In this document: positions 6,516-6,528 of the stretch, one piece after another
How the letters are laid out: each line of letters opens with the position of its first letter
How positions within the stretch are numbered: position 1 is the first letter of the stretch
Assembly (NCBI GenBank): GCA_016882555.1
Contig: VGPQ01000078.1
Location: forward strand, 1-6,528
DNA: 6,528 nt
Direction of reading: 5' to 3'
Origin: Cyanobacteria bacterium M_surface_7_m2_040
Lineage (GTDB): Bacteria > Cyanobacteriota > Cyanobacteriia > PCC-6307 > Cyanobiaceae
The notes under the pieces: generated by a model
What the model was told of the DNA's origin: nothing
Database searches by the model: none
Seen by the model: the letters and a program-made list of their open reading frames with translations, nothing else
Translations under genes and position numbers: made by a program

Positions 6516-6528
6516 CGCCTCACCCTAC

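Overview
The window looks like chromosome from a GC-rich picocyanobacterium of the Synechococcus/Cyanobium type. Three things point there. The MnmG protein has the cyanobacterial signature [17 protein letters not shown] chorismate pyruvate-lyase of the compact cyanobacterial/plastid (Ycf21-like) kind follows nearby. One perfect HIP1 palindrome (GCGATCGC) lies inside mnmG. Genus-level assignment is inference.

Layout from left to right. (1) Positions 255 to 1, minus strand: the first 85 residues of a short-chain dehydrogenase/reductase running off the left edge. (2) Positions 402-2167, plus strand: an OprB-type outer-membrane carbohydrate porin, broken into two frames. The signal-peptide and N-terminal part is separated from the beta-barrel by an in-frame TAG and a frameshift less than about 60 nt apart. 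(3) Positions 2203-4149: an intact mnmG (tRNA wobble-uridine modification). It is preceded by a perfect 11-bp inverted repeat that contains both its Shine-Dalgarno sequence and its start codon. (4) Positions 4164-4997: a single-pass membrane protein with a proline-rich linker and a C-terminal domain resembling the GspC/PilP family. (5) Positions 5025-5666: chorismate pyruvate-lyase, the first step towards plastoquinone. Genes 3-5 are closely spaced on one strand (gaps of 14 and 27 nt) and look like one transcription unit. (6) Positions 5745-5969: a 74-residue hypothetical protein. (7) Positions 5994-6515, minus strand: a 173-residue, largely disordered hypothetical protein, converging on gene 6 with a 24-nt gap. 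Its coding sequence contains a 14-bp perfect inverted repeat.

The three tandem genes have no obvious shared biochemistry, and their grouping may be only a conserved housekeeping order. I saw no rRNA, tRNA, CRISPR array, insertion sequence or phage gene. I did not find a convincing new multi-gene system. The two signals most worth following up are the hairpin over the mnmG start and the double lesion in the porin.
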